Shown one piece after another: positions 36,901 through 49,989 of a stretch of 64,000 nt of DNA. The stretch comes from Wuchereria bancrofti (lineage: Eukaryota > Nematoda > Chromadorea > Rhabditida > Onchocercidae), in the NCBI GenBank assembly GCA_005281725.1, contig SSBO01000007.1, positions 4,622,031 through 4,686,030 on the forward strand. Direction: 5' to 3'. Each line of letters starts with the position of its first letter. The first letter of the stretch is position 1. A program made the position numbers and the translations under genes. The notes under the pieces were generated by a model. That model searched no databases. It saw only the letters and a program-made list of their open reading frames with translations, and was not told the origin of the DNA.

Positions 36901-39900
36901 TTTTCCCTGTGGAGCACCAGGATTTAATGGTCATTACTCTTACATCCGGTGAAAAATTTCTGGTAAGTATAATTTTATTAGCCATAGGTGGCTCCTTTCA
37001 GAATGTTTAAAGGCATAAGAAGTATCGTCCTAAGTTGTAGTGGATTATGTTTAATTTGATAGATGCAAGTAAAAAAAACAATTTGTTATATTATAGAATT
37101 TGGGTGTTCACTGGACAGTCGCTCATCGTAAACTTGATGCTGAAGTGTACGCACCCTATTGGTTCATTAATAACACTGGAAGAACTGTGAAATTTACGGT
37201 AGTGTTTTTATACCTTGCACTATTTCCACTTTGTTTTTTTATCTATTTTACAAAAAGCATAGAAATCTAGGGTTTACTAAAACCAAATGATGCGTTATCC
37301 GCCTCCATATTTGAAGCCTTCTTTATAACGAACTTGGTTACTGAAAATACGTATTTGCTTTTTTTAGTTTCTTATTGTAGTTTTATTAGTGAAAGAATTA
37401 GTCCTATTCAGGAAAGCAGTGAAGGTATAATTGAAAAAACTACGAAATGCGTGCCATGTCAGAAGGGTGGAATGGAAGGACAGGTACGACAATTTATTCC
37501 TTTTTCTGCACTAGCATCTCATTCCGTGTAGAATTTATATGTGACGTTCTGTGCTTTAATTTTAATTGCATAATAGAAACTATTCAGAAAACACTGAATT
37601 GTCAGTTACGAGTTTTACTTGATAGTTTCATTACTTTTTTCAGCAGAACTTAGTATTTAGAATATGACTTGATTAGTAAGAATTATTTCCGAGTTCATTT
37701 TTATAGTAGGAAATAATTTTATCTGTAATCTCATCTTCTTCCATTAGACTGAGCAATAAATGTGAGGGTGAGAAAATGTAAGTAAATATGAATGTGAGAA
37801 AATTGGGAGTGGTTAGGACTTTTTCGTTCATCTTGTAAATATTCATAACTTTTAGTTTTATGGCTTAATTTATATTATGAGAAATTACGCACACCTACTT
37901 CTTGTATCGGCTTATATTTATTTTTGCAGTGGTTTTTCCGAGAATTCGACATTTTGATTTAAACAGTATTAGGACTGCGCTGATGAGATCATTTTGAAAC
38001 TTATTTGTATTTGAAATCTCGATTAACCTGGACCCAACTAGATCGTCGTATTGGCTATGAAATTTTTATTAATAGCAATGTAATGAGTATTGATCTGTCT
38101 TAATCGTGTAACTTTCCTTTCAGCTTATTCTGATTATCTATGTTTTAGTATTCTGATGCGATAATGCAGGAAGCGTTCAGCGAGCCGGCTTTTCTTCCAC
38201 TGGATGCCAAGGATTTCCTGTCCAAAAAAAAGGTGATCATTCTTGTAATGTTCGGGAGGTATTTGTTCTGTCAGTAATAACATAATATTTAAATGCCGAT
38301 ATTGAATGTTGTAAGACTCAGATGGCTGAACTCCGGAAGGAAGCAGGAAGCTTAAAACCCTGATATGCCATTACGACTTATTTTTTAACATGAGAATGAT
38401 TTTTCTCTAAACTTGTCCATAGGACGAATTATTCTTGGAAATACTGTTCAAAGACTGTTCATCCAATTTAATTTGCTCCTATCATTCGTTACAGTCACAT
38501 TTAATAAAATGTGTCTTACTCGAAACCCTTATTGTTGTCCTAATGCAGAAGTTGGACGTGATTTGTCAATATACTTTTGTTTATTGAATTTTAATTTTCT
38601 AGGTAAAATCAAAATTCTAGGCAAGGTTATCACTGTTCGGGAACTACTGGACAAATGAATTTCCACTCGATGCAGTTGGAAATGCGGGACGTGTTAGTTG
38701 TAAGGATGAAAGCAATCATGAGCAAAATATTTCGTTGCAAATAAGTATGTGTCAGTCGGGTTTGACGAGGGTAATCACATTCTTACCCTTCTATTTGCTT
38801 CACAGTCATAGCCGGTTTCCTTTTGAAATAAGAGAATTTGGAGCGCAAAACTGGGTTTTGGTTACGTCTCAAGCAGTAAGTTTATTTTTCCATAATAAAA
38901 TTTAAAACATTTCCATAGAACACAGATTCTTATTGCTTTTCACTATGGATACATTTTGCTTTACACATTCATTTCTCTCAGACCTAATTAATGTATTGCT
39001 TTTGATTGTAGGGTTAGTTCTGGTTTATATATTTATTTTGTCATAACCTCTTTCCGTTTATGGGATTGATTTTATCTCTGCTTCAAAATTTTTGAGAATT
39101 TTTTTACAGTGTATCGGTTTTTGGCCATCTCAAAAAGAAAGTCGGAAGTATATTGTTGTGAGATATAGTGGTACAGTCGAGGAGTCTATACTATTTCCGA
39201 TTACTGAAAGTTTTGAAGGATTCTGTAAGATCGACAATGATGTAAATTTATTTCTTAGCAAGCTAAAGAAATGCATCTTGAGCGATGTATTCGACTTTGA
39301 CTTTACAATTTGTTTCTCATAAATTTATAATAATAAAGACATTCGTTAGTATTATTAACTACATTTTTACTTGGAAAAATATATCTAATGTCTTTTTACT
39401 TCTATCAGTATTAAGTTATAGTATCTTGGTGTATATGTAACTGTAACAGTCTGCGAATCGTCTTCCATTATCAAACTTGAATCGTTTGAACCGGGTATGG
39501 CTCCCGCTATCATAATGAACGCTACGAAAAAGTCAGTGGAGTTTGGTCAGAAAGGTTGCGATTTTTTCCTTCTTTTCTATTTTTATCTTTGTCCTAACAG
39601 TTTCATGTTAACATTTTCGCCGTTTTTTATACTCAAAAATTCTAATTCCAATTTGTAGGAGCTCAATCAAAGAAGACACTCGGTCCATGGGAAAGCTGTG
39701 CATTTACATGGACAGATGTGATTCGTGATCGTGAACTGGAATGGAAAAGTGGTGACGCAAGCCGTTCGGATGATTTAATCCGGAATACATTTGAAGATTA
39801 CCGACCATCTAATTCAGATTGTACTCGTTATTACTGGGTATGTTTAAAAACCTCTCCACTAAAATTCAAGTGAAAATTTTCCATTTCTTTTGCTTTTATC

Positions 39901-42900
39901 TAGCTTTTCATATGTAGAAAAAAGAAACTATAGTCTCTTAGATAAAAAAAATCTAAAGGAATAAAAGAAACGGGGCAATTTTCTGGACTGAATGCATTAA
40001 AACGAGGGCAAACTTTTTTGTGTCGCTTAGCAGTATTTTGTTGATCTGGGGCCAATTCCTGTATATATGTTTCCGACACTATCTCCGATTTTCTCTTTTG
40101 ATACAACGGTTCCGCTTAATTTTTTTTTGTGGATTTAAAAGTTTGTGAACCACATTTTTGTATAGGTGTCATTTTTGAACGGACGCCAACGTGTATATCT
40201 GTTTACGGATGATCTGGCAGTAATGACTACTGCACACGAAGCTTATGAAATTGAACTTCCTACTTTTTCTGTTGAAATATCTCTGCAAGGTATTGGCATT
40301 TCGATAGTGGACAATTTTAAAACTGAAGAAATCGCATATTTGTGCATTGCATCATCAGCTATTATTTGGGAGCAATTCGTTAAAACTCGATACAAGTTTG
40401 TTTCTTCTAAGAATTCTTGAAAATCTGGAGGTTAGTATCCAAGTTCTGCAGTCTTTTTTTCTTACCATACATCTTATTTATACCGAAAATTGTATTCCTG
40501 AAATGAATATAAGTTTACAATACTACTACCAATTTGTTTCACGTGTTTCTAGGTATTTGCTTCTTAAATCATTAAAATTTCTTAGTGCAGATGTCGCAAT
40601 AATAATTCAGTTAGATGACAAATTACAAATTTTTAAGAAAGCGATGATTTCATATTAAGAGCTAAGGAACACGTAATTAAATAATCAAACCAAATCGTTT
40701 TGTTGATAACGGTTCAGTCGACTACATTAATAAACAAGCAAGATGCAGAACAAATAAAGGCATAGTTATTACTTGTGCTTTTAATACTCAGTTTGAAAGA
40801 TATTTGTTTGTTCTGAAAGTTTTTGAAAATTCCTAGTATGATCACCACGTGTTTCTAGACCATTCACAATTAAACAGATGGAATTAATTGAGCACGCTTA
40901 TCAAACATGGCTTCCAGACCGTTCAGAAGAAACAGTAATGGTGGACAAGTTGGAGTTTGACTTCATGCATATGAAATTAAAAAAACAAAAGGATTGGGTA
41001 TTCTTTGGTGCATTCCTAGATATAAGCAATTTAATTTGAATATAGAAGAAAGGCACAATTTCTGTTTGATGTCTTTATTTAACATCGAAGGCTTTTCAGG
41101 CTGACATCCGGCGACAGTTCCAAATTGGACTTTGGATGCAGTTTAGGCAAACTCCGCACCAATTGCAATTTCATATGAAGGTATGCTTGCATTCTTATGT
41201 TTTTCGTTTTAGTTTTTTTATCTCTATGTATTATATGATTTTTAACAAATAAAGATCGTGGCATTTTAATGATCAGAAACCACTATTTCAATGTAATTTT
41301 TATTTTGTCAGATATCCCAACAAGCAGAGGAACACCTATTGAATTTCGGAAGAAGAATAAACTTCTTGTATTTTCCTTATCCTTCGTGTTACATATTTGC
41401 TTCTTATTAACGTCATGTGATCCTGAATCTTACATGAAGTACAATTCAAAAAAACAATCTGTTTTGAAGTATTTCTAAATTTTATGATTGTTTCCATTGT
41501 TTACTTATTATTTATTTATTAATGTTTAGCTTAATCATCTACAAATCGATAATCAGTTACCAGCATGTGTATTTCCCTGCATACTCTCAATTGTACCACC
41601 ACCAAGATCTGTCGTTCAAGAAAATGGTAATGGAAACTGTCCCTACACTTTCAAAAACTTTTAATTAATGTAGATGGTTTTTATTTTATTTTTATAAGAT
41701 CTGATGCAGAAAAGCTGTTCTGCAGACTCTTATTTTGATTATGATTATTGAGATAAAAAAGGAGATAATTTGATTATTTTACCAATTTTACTGACAACCT
41801 ATATTAATAGAGCTGATTTTTTTCCAAGGAATTTTCAGCTCCAAAATCTTTCTGCGAATTGAGCTACATACGACGAGAATCAGAACACAGCAGGATTGCT
41901 CAAATAAAATATCTTCATCTTTTGGTGCAGGAGTTCGCAGTGCAAGTTGACCAAGGCTTTGTGAACGCAATGCTGGAATTGATACCTTCTCAAGTTGATA
42001 GTAAACCATATACGGTTAGAGTCTTTCTTTTTCTCGAAGCCATAAGAGTGCTTGTTGCTTTATTTTGCTACCATAATGCACAAAAGAAGTGTCGAATGTT
42101 CTTGTTGGACTTGTACCTTTTGTTCATGCGCCTAATTGTGCTTTCTTGGATTCTCCATAAAGAATATTTTATTTTTTACGGTTTGATCACTTCTTAAGGT
42201 TCGGTCACATTGGAAATTTATGTAATGTGTAAATAAACTTCACTACAGTGTAGAATGTAGAATAATATTTGCAAACTGAAATATAATCACGCGGTTTATT
42301 GATTTCTTGAATTGTTTCGTTGTAGAAGGAAGCTTTTGTAAGAGACTTTGAAATGACGAAAAATCAGTTAGAAGTTATTGCGGGAATGACAACAGCTTCT
42401 CAACAGGCGGCATATTATGAAAATTTGCATATTTCCCCACTCATGGTATATACAATTTTTCACGGAACTTTAAGATATTTTGTCTTATTTTAATAATTCA
42501 AAAAAGTCTCACCATGAATTTTTTTTTTGCTGAATTTTATTGTAAAGCGCAAAAGTGAGTTAACTGTTTCACGTTGTTTTGAGGAAGAAAACTGAAGAAC
42601 TTGTGACTTTCGTATTTCAGATAACAGCAGTTAATGTAATGTTTGCAGATACATTTGTCATTTTCACAAGGTGGTAATTCTGGTTGTAAGCAACTGAAGG
42701 GTAAAGCTTTGAAGTCAAAAGAAGCCGTTCAATTTCCAGTCCAATCTGAATTTATCAATGTCTTCTTGAAGAGCATTGGTGTGACAGTGACGGAGATTCA
42801 AGATGTGGTTTTCAAGTAGGCAATTTTTCAAATTTTTGATTTTTTATGAACTGTCGAATCTCTTATTCATTGAATTATCTTTCTTTTATATGCATATCTC

Positions 42901-45900
42901 GAATATTTATTCTAGTTAATATGAACGTTGACTTTAATGCATTTAGTAGTGACTTGTAACAAGAACTTTGACAATTATTAGCACTTCCACTTGATGGAGG
43001 AATCTAGGATTCTACAATGAAGGATGAATAGGATTCATTTCAAGATAAAGTAAAAATTATCTAGATGTAAAAATTGTCATCAATCTAATACTTCTTAAGG
43101 ATAGGACAAATTGAAAAGCTACAATCGTTTGATTGATATTTCATGTTATATTATTCCTGACAAATAGAATTTGTGATGCTTAGTGATTCGAGTTTTCAGT
43201 AAATTCTTTTTATAGACTGGCGTTTTTCGAGCGGAAATATGCTTTCTATACAGCCTCTCAATTGCAAGGTGAAATAACAGGGCATTATACGTCGCAAATC
43301 ATTAAGCAGCTTTATGTGCTTGTTCTGGGTCTCGATATTCTGGGAAATCCATTTGGACTTGTTCGCGATCTTTCATCTGGAGTGCAAGACTTCTTTTATC
43401 AACCGTTCCAGGTTATTTTGTCTTCTGCATGTTTTTGTTTTTATTCTTATGTTCCAGGAATTGTAACGTAGATTTCAGTCATGAGATTCTCAGATTTAAT
43501 TTTGTGATAGAAACTTTGTTTTACAAAAACTTTTTCATCTCAAGTCAAACAAACGCGAAGCTCCATTTGCTGATATCTCTCAACCCTTTTTTAAAGAAAA
43601 ATAATTTAAAAAGTTACCTAATGAAAACGATAAAATGTACCGGTTTACACCAAAGGAAGTAGGGTTCTACATTGGTAAAAAAGGAATTCATTTCAAGAAA
43701 TCAGTGAGAAATCAGTGTGACCGTTTTGTTTTAAGGTTTTTCAAAGTGTTACTAAATGTTAAATTTTGTGTTAACTGTAAGAAAAAGAGAAGTCATACGA
43801 AGATATCATAATTCACACGTTGGAAAAAACGCTTTAGGGAGCTGTTAAAGGACCAGAAGAGTTTGCTGAAGGAGTCGCTTTAGGTGTTAAAGGTCTTGTT
43901 GGTGCAACAGTTGGCGGTGGAGCTGGAGCATTCTCAAGAATTGCTGGTACTCTAGGAAAAGTATATTTCATTTTTTTTTTTTAAATCTATTTTCATGAAT
44001 ATTTTGGCATTTGGTTTCAATTTTGACAGTGTTCTGATTGGATTGGTAGTTCAAGATTTAATTTAGTCAGTAATGTCTAATATTCTAAACAAATACAAGA
44101 CTGTAAGTTTATGAATAAATTCTGAAAACACTATTTTTCATAATACCATATTTAAAGTTATGAAACAGAGTTCCTGTAGTAAGATTTTCATATGCGAGAT
44201 TATGGTTTTGAAACAAAAGAACGAACTACGTTCTTGAAAATAAAAATTGCAAGTTCTAGGGTGTAGCTGCATTAACTCTTGATGAAGAATACCAGCGTAA
44301 GCGGCAGCACATAATGAACCGTCGTCCAAGGACATTCGGTGAGGGTGTAGCTCGCGGTGCTAAAGGTGTTGGACAAGGATTTTATGATGGCATCGCTGGT
44401 GTTGTTTTCAAACCACTTGCAGGTGTTTTTTATTTGTGGTTATGGAATACTTGTACATTCGCAATGTAATGATGGTTTTGATTCCTTATTCATGTTTGTT
44501 TCGATTGGAGCGAAGCCCATTCCCAAAAATTTAATTGCATTCAAACATTTTTTTTTCAGAAGTTGTGTTATTTGATATTTTCAATTAGCAAATCAATTAA
44601 CAAAACGGTCTTGTTTCACAGTTAATTTTAGGCGCTCGAAGTGGAGGAGCTGGTGGTTTTGCGAAAGGACTTAGTCTCGGCTTAGTTGGTATAGTTACGC
44701 GCCCTTTATCTGGAGCTGTTGATTTTGCTAGCAGTACTTTAGATGCTGTGAGATCGTTAGTTTTTTTATGAAATTGTTTTCTAAATGCTGTCTTTTAAAA
44801 TGTAGTTTCTAGTTAAATTTGTCGTCAATAGATATCGTTGGAATATAAATTTAAAAAGTGTACTCATTAAATCACTAGAAATTCGGTACCTTTTACTGCA
44901 TTTGCGATCTTTTTTTATTGTGTTCTTTTGTTAGTACGTTTTTGAACTCAAGGATACGAAGTTAAGAAATGTTATGAATATGTACGGTTGATGTATCAAA
45001 ATTTAGAATTTTAGTGCGACGGTTGGAACCGATGAAACGAAGCCACTGCGTCCATCACGAGTCATATTTTCGGACAACATCGTAAGACCATACAGCCAGA
45101 AGATGGCTGTCGGAGCTCAAATATTTCGTGTAAGCTTAAGATGAAGTTTCTTTGCTCTGAATTCCATTTTCATTATTGTAATTAAATGCCTAAATAAAAG
45201 ACTGCTTCTCCTTGAAGATAATATGTAGATCTTCCTAATCGGTGTTAATTTAAAACTGGTTTATAATGACCATAAAAATCATGTGTGTCAACTCAACCAT
45301 ACTTCCATGCGATATACTTAAGCGAGTAATCCCTCATTTCTATTGTTTGTACCGTGTTTTCTATATAGTTGAGCTTATTTTATGATAGAAAAGTCGAATT
45401 CACACTTACGAAGTAGGAAGAATATTAATAGTGACATCTGCCAAGGATTGTAATCATTTAGCGAACACGGTGATTTGTTTTCAACTGACGGTATCCAACA
45501 GAAGAGCAGAGAGTAGTTGAGCAATATATAGCAAATTATGTTTTTTGGAGAGTGATTTTGCCCTAATAAAGTGCTATAAAATCTTTACATCGTCAGCAGT
45601 ATATATGTTGAATGTTCAGGAAGCTGATAATGGTTCCGTCGCCGACACCGATTACTTCTTGGCACATGCACCAATTTCTGAGAAGAGCCTATTTATTATT
45701 ACAGATAGGTTGGAATTTCAAGCTATTTGGTTAACTAAGTTCATTTTTTTATCATTTCCAAGAAATATGATTCTGGGAATTAATAGAGTTCGAATGCTAG
45801 CAGCAATTTTTGGAGTGTTAAGTGATGTGCGTTTCATCACAATCAGAAATTTTTTGGATCTAGAATGAAGCATTGAGTCGGACAATCATTTAGGAAATTA

Positions 45901-46572
45901 TATTTTTGGATGAGTGATTTTTTGGTTTGGTACAGTCAGATCGATTTTTATATAATTATATAAGATGATTGCAGGCGTGCAATGAATGTAAGAAAAAGTG
46001 ATATAGTTGGTTCCTGGAATATTGAATGGCAAGTTTTATACACAGAAATGAATAAACCTACACTTTCGGGTAAAACGATACTGATTGATTTACGAAAGAA
46101 GCAGAAGAGCTTCCTCAAATTAAGCACGTTAGGTGGAAGAGTGGTCGAATTAATAGAGCAAGCGTCTGCATCGGTTAGTATTCTCTTTTAAGTTGAAATT
46201 TCTATTAAGTATATAGGACGCCTTTGTTCATGAATCTTTTGTAGAAACGTCAAAGAAAAGAAAAACTAGAAGGTAAAATAAAAAAATGTCTTGGTAAATG
46301 GAAAAACCACATAGGATTGTAATATTAAGCGAATACTGGGTGCACTTTTAATTTGACCTGTTGTATCCTGTTAGTATTTTACTTGCTGTAGTAGCAATAT
46401 GGTCTTAGTTTTTTTTTTCTCTTTTTTTTCATATTTATTTATTCAGTCCTCTGTAAGAACTAATTTATTACATAACCAAATTTTACACAACTTTTTGTTT
46501 TACTGATGCTACTTTCAGGAAATATACAACAAATTATTGGAAGCTTATGAAATTGAAGTTGGTGCTAATTAA
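21195..46572 (+). CDS. vps-13: VPS13 bridge-like lipid transfer protein (VPS13A/C type), complete
   Basis: I could join 62 exons with matching phases throughout into 3,227 codons plus stop, close to human VPS13A (about 3,170 residues). The N-terminus [19 protein letters not shown] is the chorein motif of the family. In order: chorein/N-terminal region (residues 1-180), a long repeating-beta-groove body (to about 1,940), a VAB adaptor-binding domain (about 2,000-2,620), a region with amphipathic ATG2_C-like helices rich in Gly/Ala (about 2,790-3,075), and a PH-like C-terminal domain (about 3,120-3,227). VPS13 proteins sit at membrane contact sites and carry bulk phospholipid along a hydrophobic groove; C. 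elegans has a VPS13A/C-like and a VPS13D-like gene. No UBA domain is present, which argues against VPS13D. Start: the only Met giving the family N-terminus, two bases after TTTTCAG, so likely trans-spliced. Exon coordinates are given in the four block entries. Confidence 0.95.
28154..35061 (+). other. vps-13: VPS13 exons 18-34: central beta-groove body
   Basis: Exons 28154-28335, 28644-28845, 29077-29325, 29606-29816, 30013-30112, 30381-30534, 30875-31147, 31419-31607, 31864-31939, 32194-32367, 32633-32754, 32992-33087, 33242-33418, 33570-33737, 34019-34168, 34378-34476 and 34795-35061 encode residues 974-1936. Landmarks: the Ala/Gln-rich helix [33 protein letters not shown] followed by [24 protein letters not shown], and [19 protein letters not shown], a conserved WEP-type VPS13 motif. 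Exon 22 is less certain because its acceptor was chosen among several AGs to give the family pattern at the join. A stop-free optional exon candidate lies at 31205-31318. Confidence 0.85.
29024..29046. repeat. (TA)n microsatellite in VPS13 intron 19
   Basis: About 22 bases of perfect alternating AT/TA, 30 bases upstream of the exon 20 acceptor (TAG at 29074-29076). Likely polymorphic; no function is implied. Confidence 0.85.
35335..40997 (+). other. vps-13: VPS13 exons 35-49: VAB (adaptor-binding) domain
   Basis: Exons 35335-35493, 35638-35772, 35987-36147, 36219-36459, 36667-36738, 36864-36962, 37097-37198, 37412-37483, 38170-38232, 38621-38875, 39110-39241, 39422-39554, 39659-39837, 40166-40395 and 40859-40997 encode residues 1937-2660. 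Repeated beta units carry the typical polar residue after a hydrophobic strand: [47 protein letters not shown] and [15 protein letters not shown]. In yeast this domain binds Pro-X-Pro adaptors that direct VPS13 to organelles; conservation here suggests the same use. Exons 42 and 43 are short (72 and 63 bases) and the least certain in the gene. Confidence 0.82.
41100..46572 (+). other. vps-13: VPS13 exons 50-62: ATG2_C-like helices and PH-like C-terminus
   Basis: Exons 41100-41180, 41530-41626, 41839-42014, 42326-42445, 42649-42815, 43216-43411, 43838-43960, 44260-44422, 44632-44755, 45015-45129, 45620-45708, 45975-46173 and 46519-46572 encode residues 2661-3227. Landmarks: [14 protein letters not shown], then [20 protein letters not shown], the [20 protein letters not shown] segment, three Gly-rich amphipathic stretches ([57 protein letters not shown]), and RPSRVIF before the PH-like end ([24 protein letters not shown]). 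The gene ends TAA at 46570-46572. The helices bind membrane or lipid droplets in VPS13A/C. Confidence 0.87.
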
Positions 46573-46733
46573 AGAATGTGTTCTACTTACATATTTGTCC
46601 TTGAATGCTTCCTGTTATGTATTTCGTTGCAGAAATTGTGAACGTCTGTATTTCTCAGTCTATGCTATGGAGATAATAATATATCGAAGATATAATTTTA
46701 ACTTGATAACTGTTCTTGTTTATTTTGTATATC

Positions 46734-47023
46734 ATTTCTTGATATATCTGCAGCGAATTTCTTGATTCCATATCCTGTTTGATCATATTTTTGGGAGAGT
46801 GAAGGACCGAAACAATACTTTTATTAAGTAAGCAAAACGTCTTTCGTTCCTGACAATCTGTTCTTTATATGATATGATTCTAAATAGTGATTCTTCGTAC
46901 TGATGCCTTTTTTTTCGTTCTGTACGCTCGTTCTTTTGCTCTTCTACAGTGTCTGACGAAGTAAGGAAGGGATACGCTTATGGTCCACTCTGAGTATTAT
47001 TTCTTGATATGTCTGCAGCGAAT
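46734..47023. repeat. 25-bp direct repeat, two copies 265 bp apart
   Basis: ATTTCTTGATATATCTGCAG at 46734, continuing to 46758, recurs at 46999-47023 with a single A-to-G change. The flanks are not similar. It could be a small duplication or a protein-binding site; nothing else supports a function. Confidence 0.6.
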
Positions 47024-49772
47024 CATCTTTGACAGTAAAACTTTACTGAGATGAAACTGCTGTATTCAGATATTAAATTTAATAGGGATATACAGGAATG
47101 AAATTCTAGCTCAAATGGAGCAGCATGGATTCTGATTTGCAGGATTGAATGAACAGCAAATTTATAATGATTAATATAAAATTTTAGTTGACTGAGATCA
47201 CTGTAAGAACTGAGTATTTCAGCACTCGTCCATGTTACCTCAGATTGTCATTCTCTGTCGAGTTTCCAATGAGAAAATATGCTGCGTTATTACCAAGCAA
47301 ATCATCCATCTACGGATTTGAAATTTGAATTTTGAAATATTTTATGTCAAAATTGTGATTTGTTTTTTTTTTTCAGAAACACTTCATCTGCTTTGTATTT
47401 TGCTCCTTTTTTCCTGCGTTCGGGAAGTTTCAGCCCATCATGATCACTGCAGTTAATCTGTTTTTTGTAAAAGTTTAAATCTTTGTCCACTCGTCTATTT
47501 GTTACTCACTTTGCTCATTCCGTACGATTTGCGCGAATTCACGCAGACGCAGTGGTCCAACTGTTCAAATTGTTGCATCACATCCGCTTTTATCTTCTTA
47601 AGGCTCATTTGCTGTGTTTAGTAATAGTTTACAAGTCATCTGCTCCATAAACTTTTGCTTATTTTGGCTGTTTTCAGTTACAATTTAATAGATGTTGCAC
47701 GGTTAATGCTGTAATTAGCTTAGTCGTCTAGTGCAGTTTGTTTATTAAGTGATTCATATTTTTAACCAGTGGCAAGTTATCACTGAAAGGAGAATTGAGA
47801 CAGAACAACATGCATATGTAAGTTTTCATAAACTTCGGTTTTAACAAAGAGGTCAGGATAGAATTTGTTGCAAACATTTTCGAGAAACAATTGGTAAATT
47901 GAGTTCTTTTCAAGAGTTAGCATCAACTTGAATCAAAGCTCAGGATACCAGCTCCATTGTAATGTTTTCTCATACTGCTTGTAGAATAGGTGGAATGTAT
48001 TAGAAGTTATAAAATCCGAAACATCAAGTATTTTTTCTAAAAAAAACATCTCTGCGGTTTTTTTATAAAATGGTATTACTGGAGTCGGTGATCATCTATT
48101 GATGTTGTCTTATTAATTGGCCTCGGAATTCCTCCAACTGAAAAGTGGATGCGGAAATATATCTGACTATTAGATGATCACCGGTTTCGTGTTTGTATGA
48201 AATGGTTTCTGATAACGGGCAAAATCATTGATAACGGTGAGTCCATGTCTTTGCTAACACTTGATTGAAATGCTTGACTGGGGTGCTGTTTTAGATTGAA
48301 TTTGAGTCACACCCAAGCATCAGTGGAATTATTGGTTTGCTGTACTTTTTTCTTCGCTTGCACTTTTTGAAGTGCATACATTATTAATTTTCACCTTAAA
48401 TTTTCAGGTAATATAGGAAGGATTCTGCTTTCCAGAACAGCTTGAGGCATTCGAATTATCCATTCATCTGATATAGAGATATACTGAGAAGACTTGTACC
48501 TCATAATTTTTAAGCTGAGAGAGAATTCTCTTCTTATTTGCTTCATTTTTCAGATGTAACTGAGATAACCCTAAATGATAAGCTAGATTTATACATACAT
48601 TACGCATTTTATTTTCCGTTTGATAAAATCTTAACTGTTATTGATAACGCTGTATATAATAAGCTTAAGGATGGTCCGATTATTATATTCCATGATACTG
48701 ATATTTCATAACGGGAAGACTGTTACCTACTGTAACGTTCTCATGCTGTGTCACCGAGTAACCTCATTGCATTGATCACCTGGAAATGGTTTCATTTCTC
48801 CGTAAAATAATGATTCATTGTGATGGGAAATTTTTTTTCTGGCGCTATCCTTATATACCGTGAAAGAAAAGTAGGGAAATTCATCAATTTGAACAGTACA
48901 AAAAAGTGCTCCATCAGCAGGACTACCATTATGTCACTTTTCCTATATTTACATTGTGGTGTGTGTTGCTACTGCATCTCCGATACGATTCTTGTCACAC
49001 ATCATCGTGTTTTTTTCTACTACATCACCCTGTGTGTATTTGGTTTTGTGACGGATTTTGTTCCTGGTACAAAAATCGAAGCAGGTTCCCAGTACTTTTG
49101 ACTGCCTATTCACCGGTTGTATATGAGGATACTCTAAAATTTTGTAGTAGCAGATCGAACTAAAAAGTATGCTGTAACATTCGATACAAAGGTTGAGTGT
49201 TATGTTTTATTTATGCTTAATTGGTTCGAAATTCAATGGTAGACTCGCTCTAGACTCCTTTTGAAAAAATTCGTTTCTATACGGGTAGATGATCTTGGCA
49301 TGATGAAGAATTGTGTTATGAAATATTCTTTTAGATCAGGTCCATCCAAAACTTGACTTATTTTGTTGTCTTCTGGAAACTAACTATCGCACTTAAAGCA
49401 TTTGTTATTACAGTATGACTGTCACCAGTATTCTGGATCGCATGGATCTGTTCTGTAAAAGTTATGTCACACTCTTCAATGTTTTACTTCATCGTCATTA
49501 CGTCATGCCACTACTCTTGAAAATAATATCCACTGCAGTAAGCATTCAATCAGTATTACCGTGATGACACTTCCAGCAACATCGTCATCACTGCCATTTC
49601 GCCGCAGTCCTACCGCAACTTCTTTTCGATTTTTTCAACCTGTTTCCATTCATATCAAAGTCGATTCAAATAGTGTGCCATGTCATTTCCACATCGAAAA
49701 TCATGCTTATGCCTCGCATTCGTATATATATACAAGCTTCACGTGACATAATTCTCTTCCGCAAACTAACAA

Positions 49773-49989
49773 ATGGTGAAGATGGATGAATTGTTTAATG
49801 TGCTGATGGCGCTGCTGTTACTTCTCGTCTGTGAGTATCACATATTTATTTGTTCTCCTTTTCACAGTCGACATTCTTCATCTCTATGTCGACAACCATT
49901 GCAACACGTACTTGTCGTTCGAGGCGTCTACAATCGATTCAAAAATATCTGAGCGAAGCGCAGCGCGCTCTCATCTCCTGGGTGTGTAG
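49773..49989 (+). CDS. Candidate small membrane protein (59 aa), speculative
   Basis: ATG at 49773 opens MVKMDELFNVLMALLLLLV, a strongly hydrophobic N-terminal helix. A GTGAGT donor at 49831 and TTTCACAG acceptor ending at 49867 define a 37-base intron that keeps phase (58 + 122 bases) and leads to a polar tail ending SAARSHLLGV before TAG at 49987-49989. Without splicing the same start gives about 58 codons with a different Arg-rich tail. I recognise no family. The intron is shorter than the others in the window and other frames here are also open, so this may be chance in a GC-richer patch. No acceptor lies directly before the ATG. Treat as a hypothesis. Confidence 0.2.

Noticed and set aside
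48820..49163. Two overlapping frames of 85-93 codons rich in Cys, His and Phe
   Set aside because: Two frames open on one strand with biased T-rich codons and no motif; no splice signals that keep phase.
49192..49240. GGTTCGAAATTC resembling a tRNA B box
   Set aside because: No matching A box or foldable cloverleaf around it.
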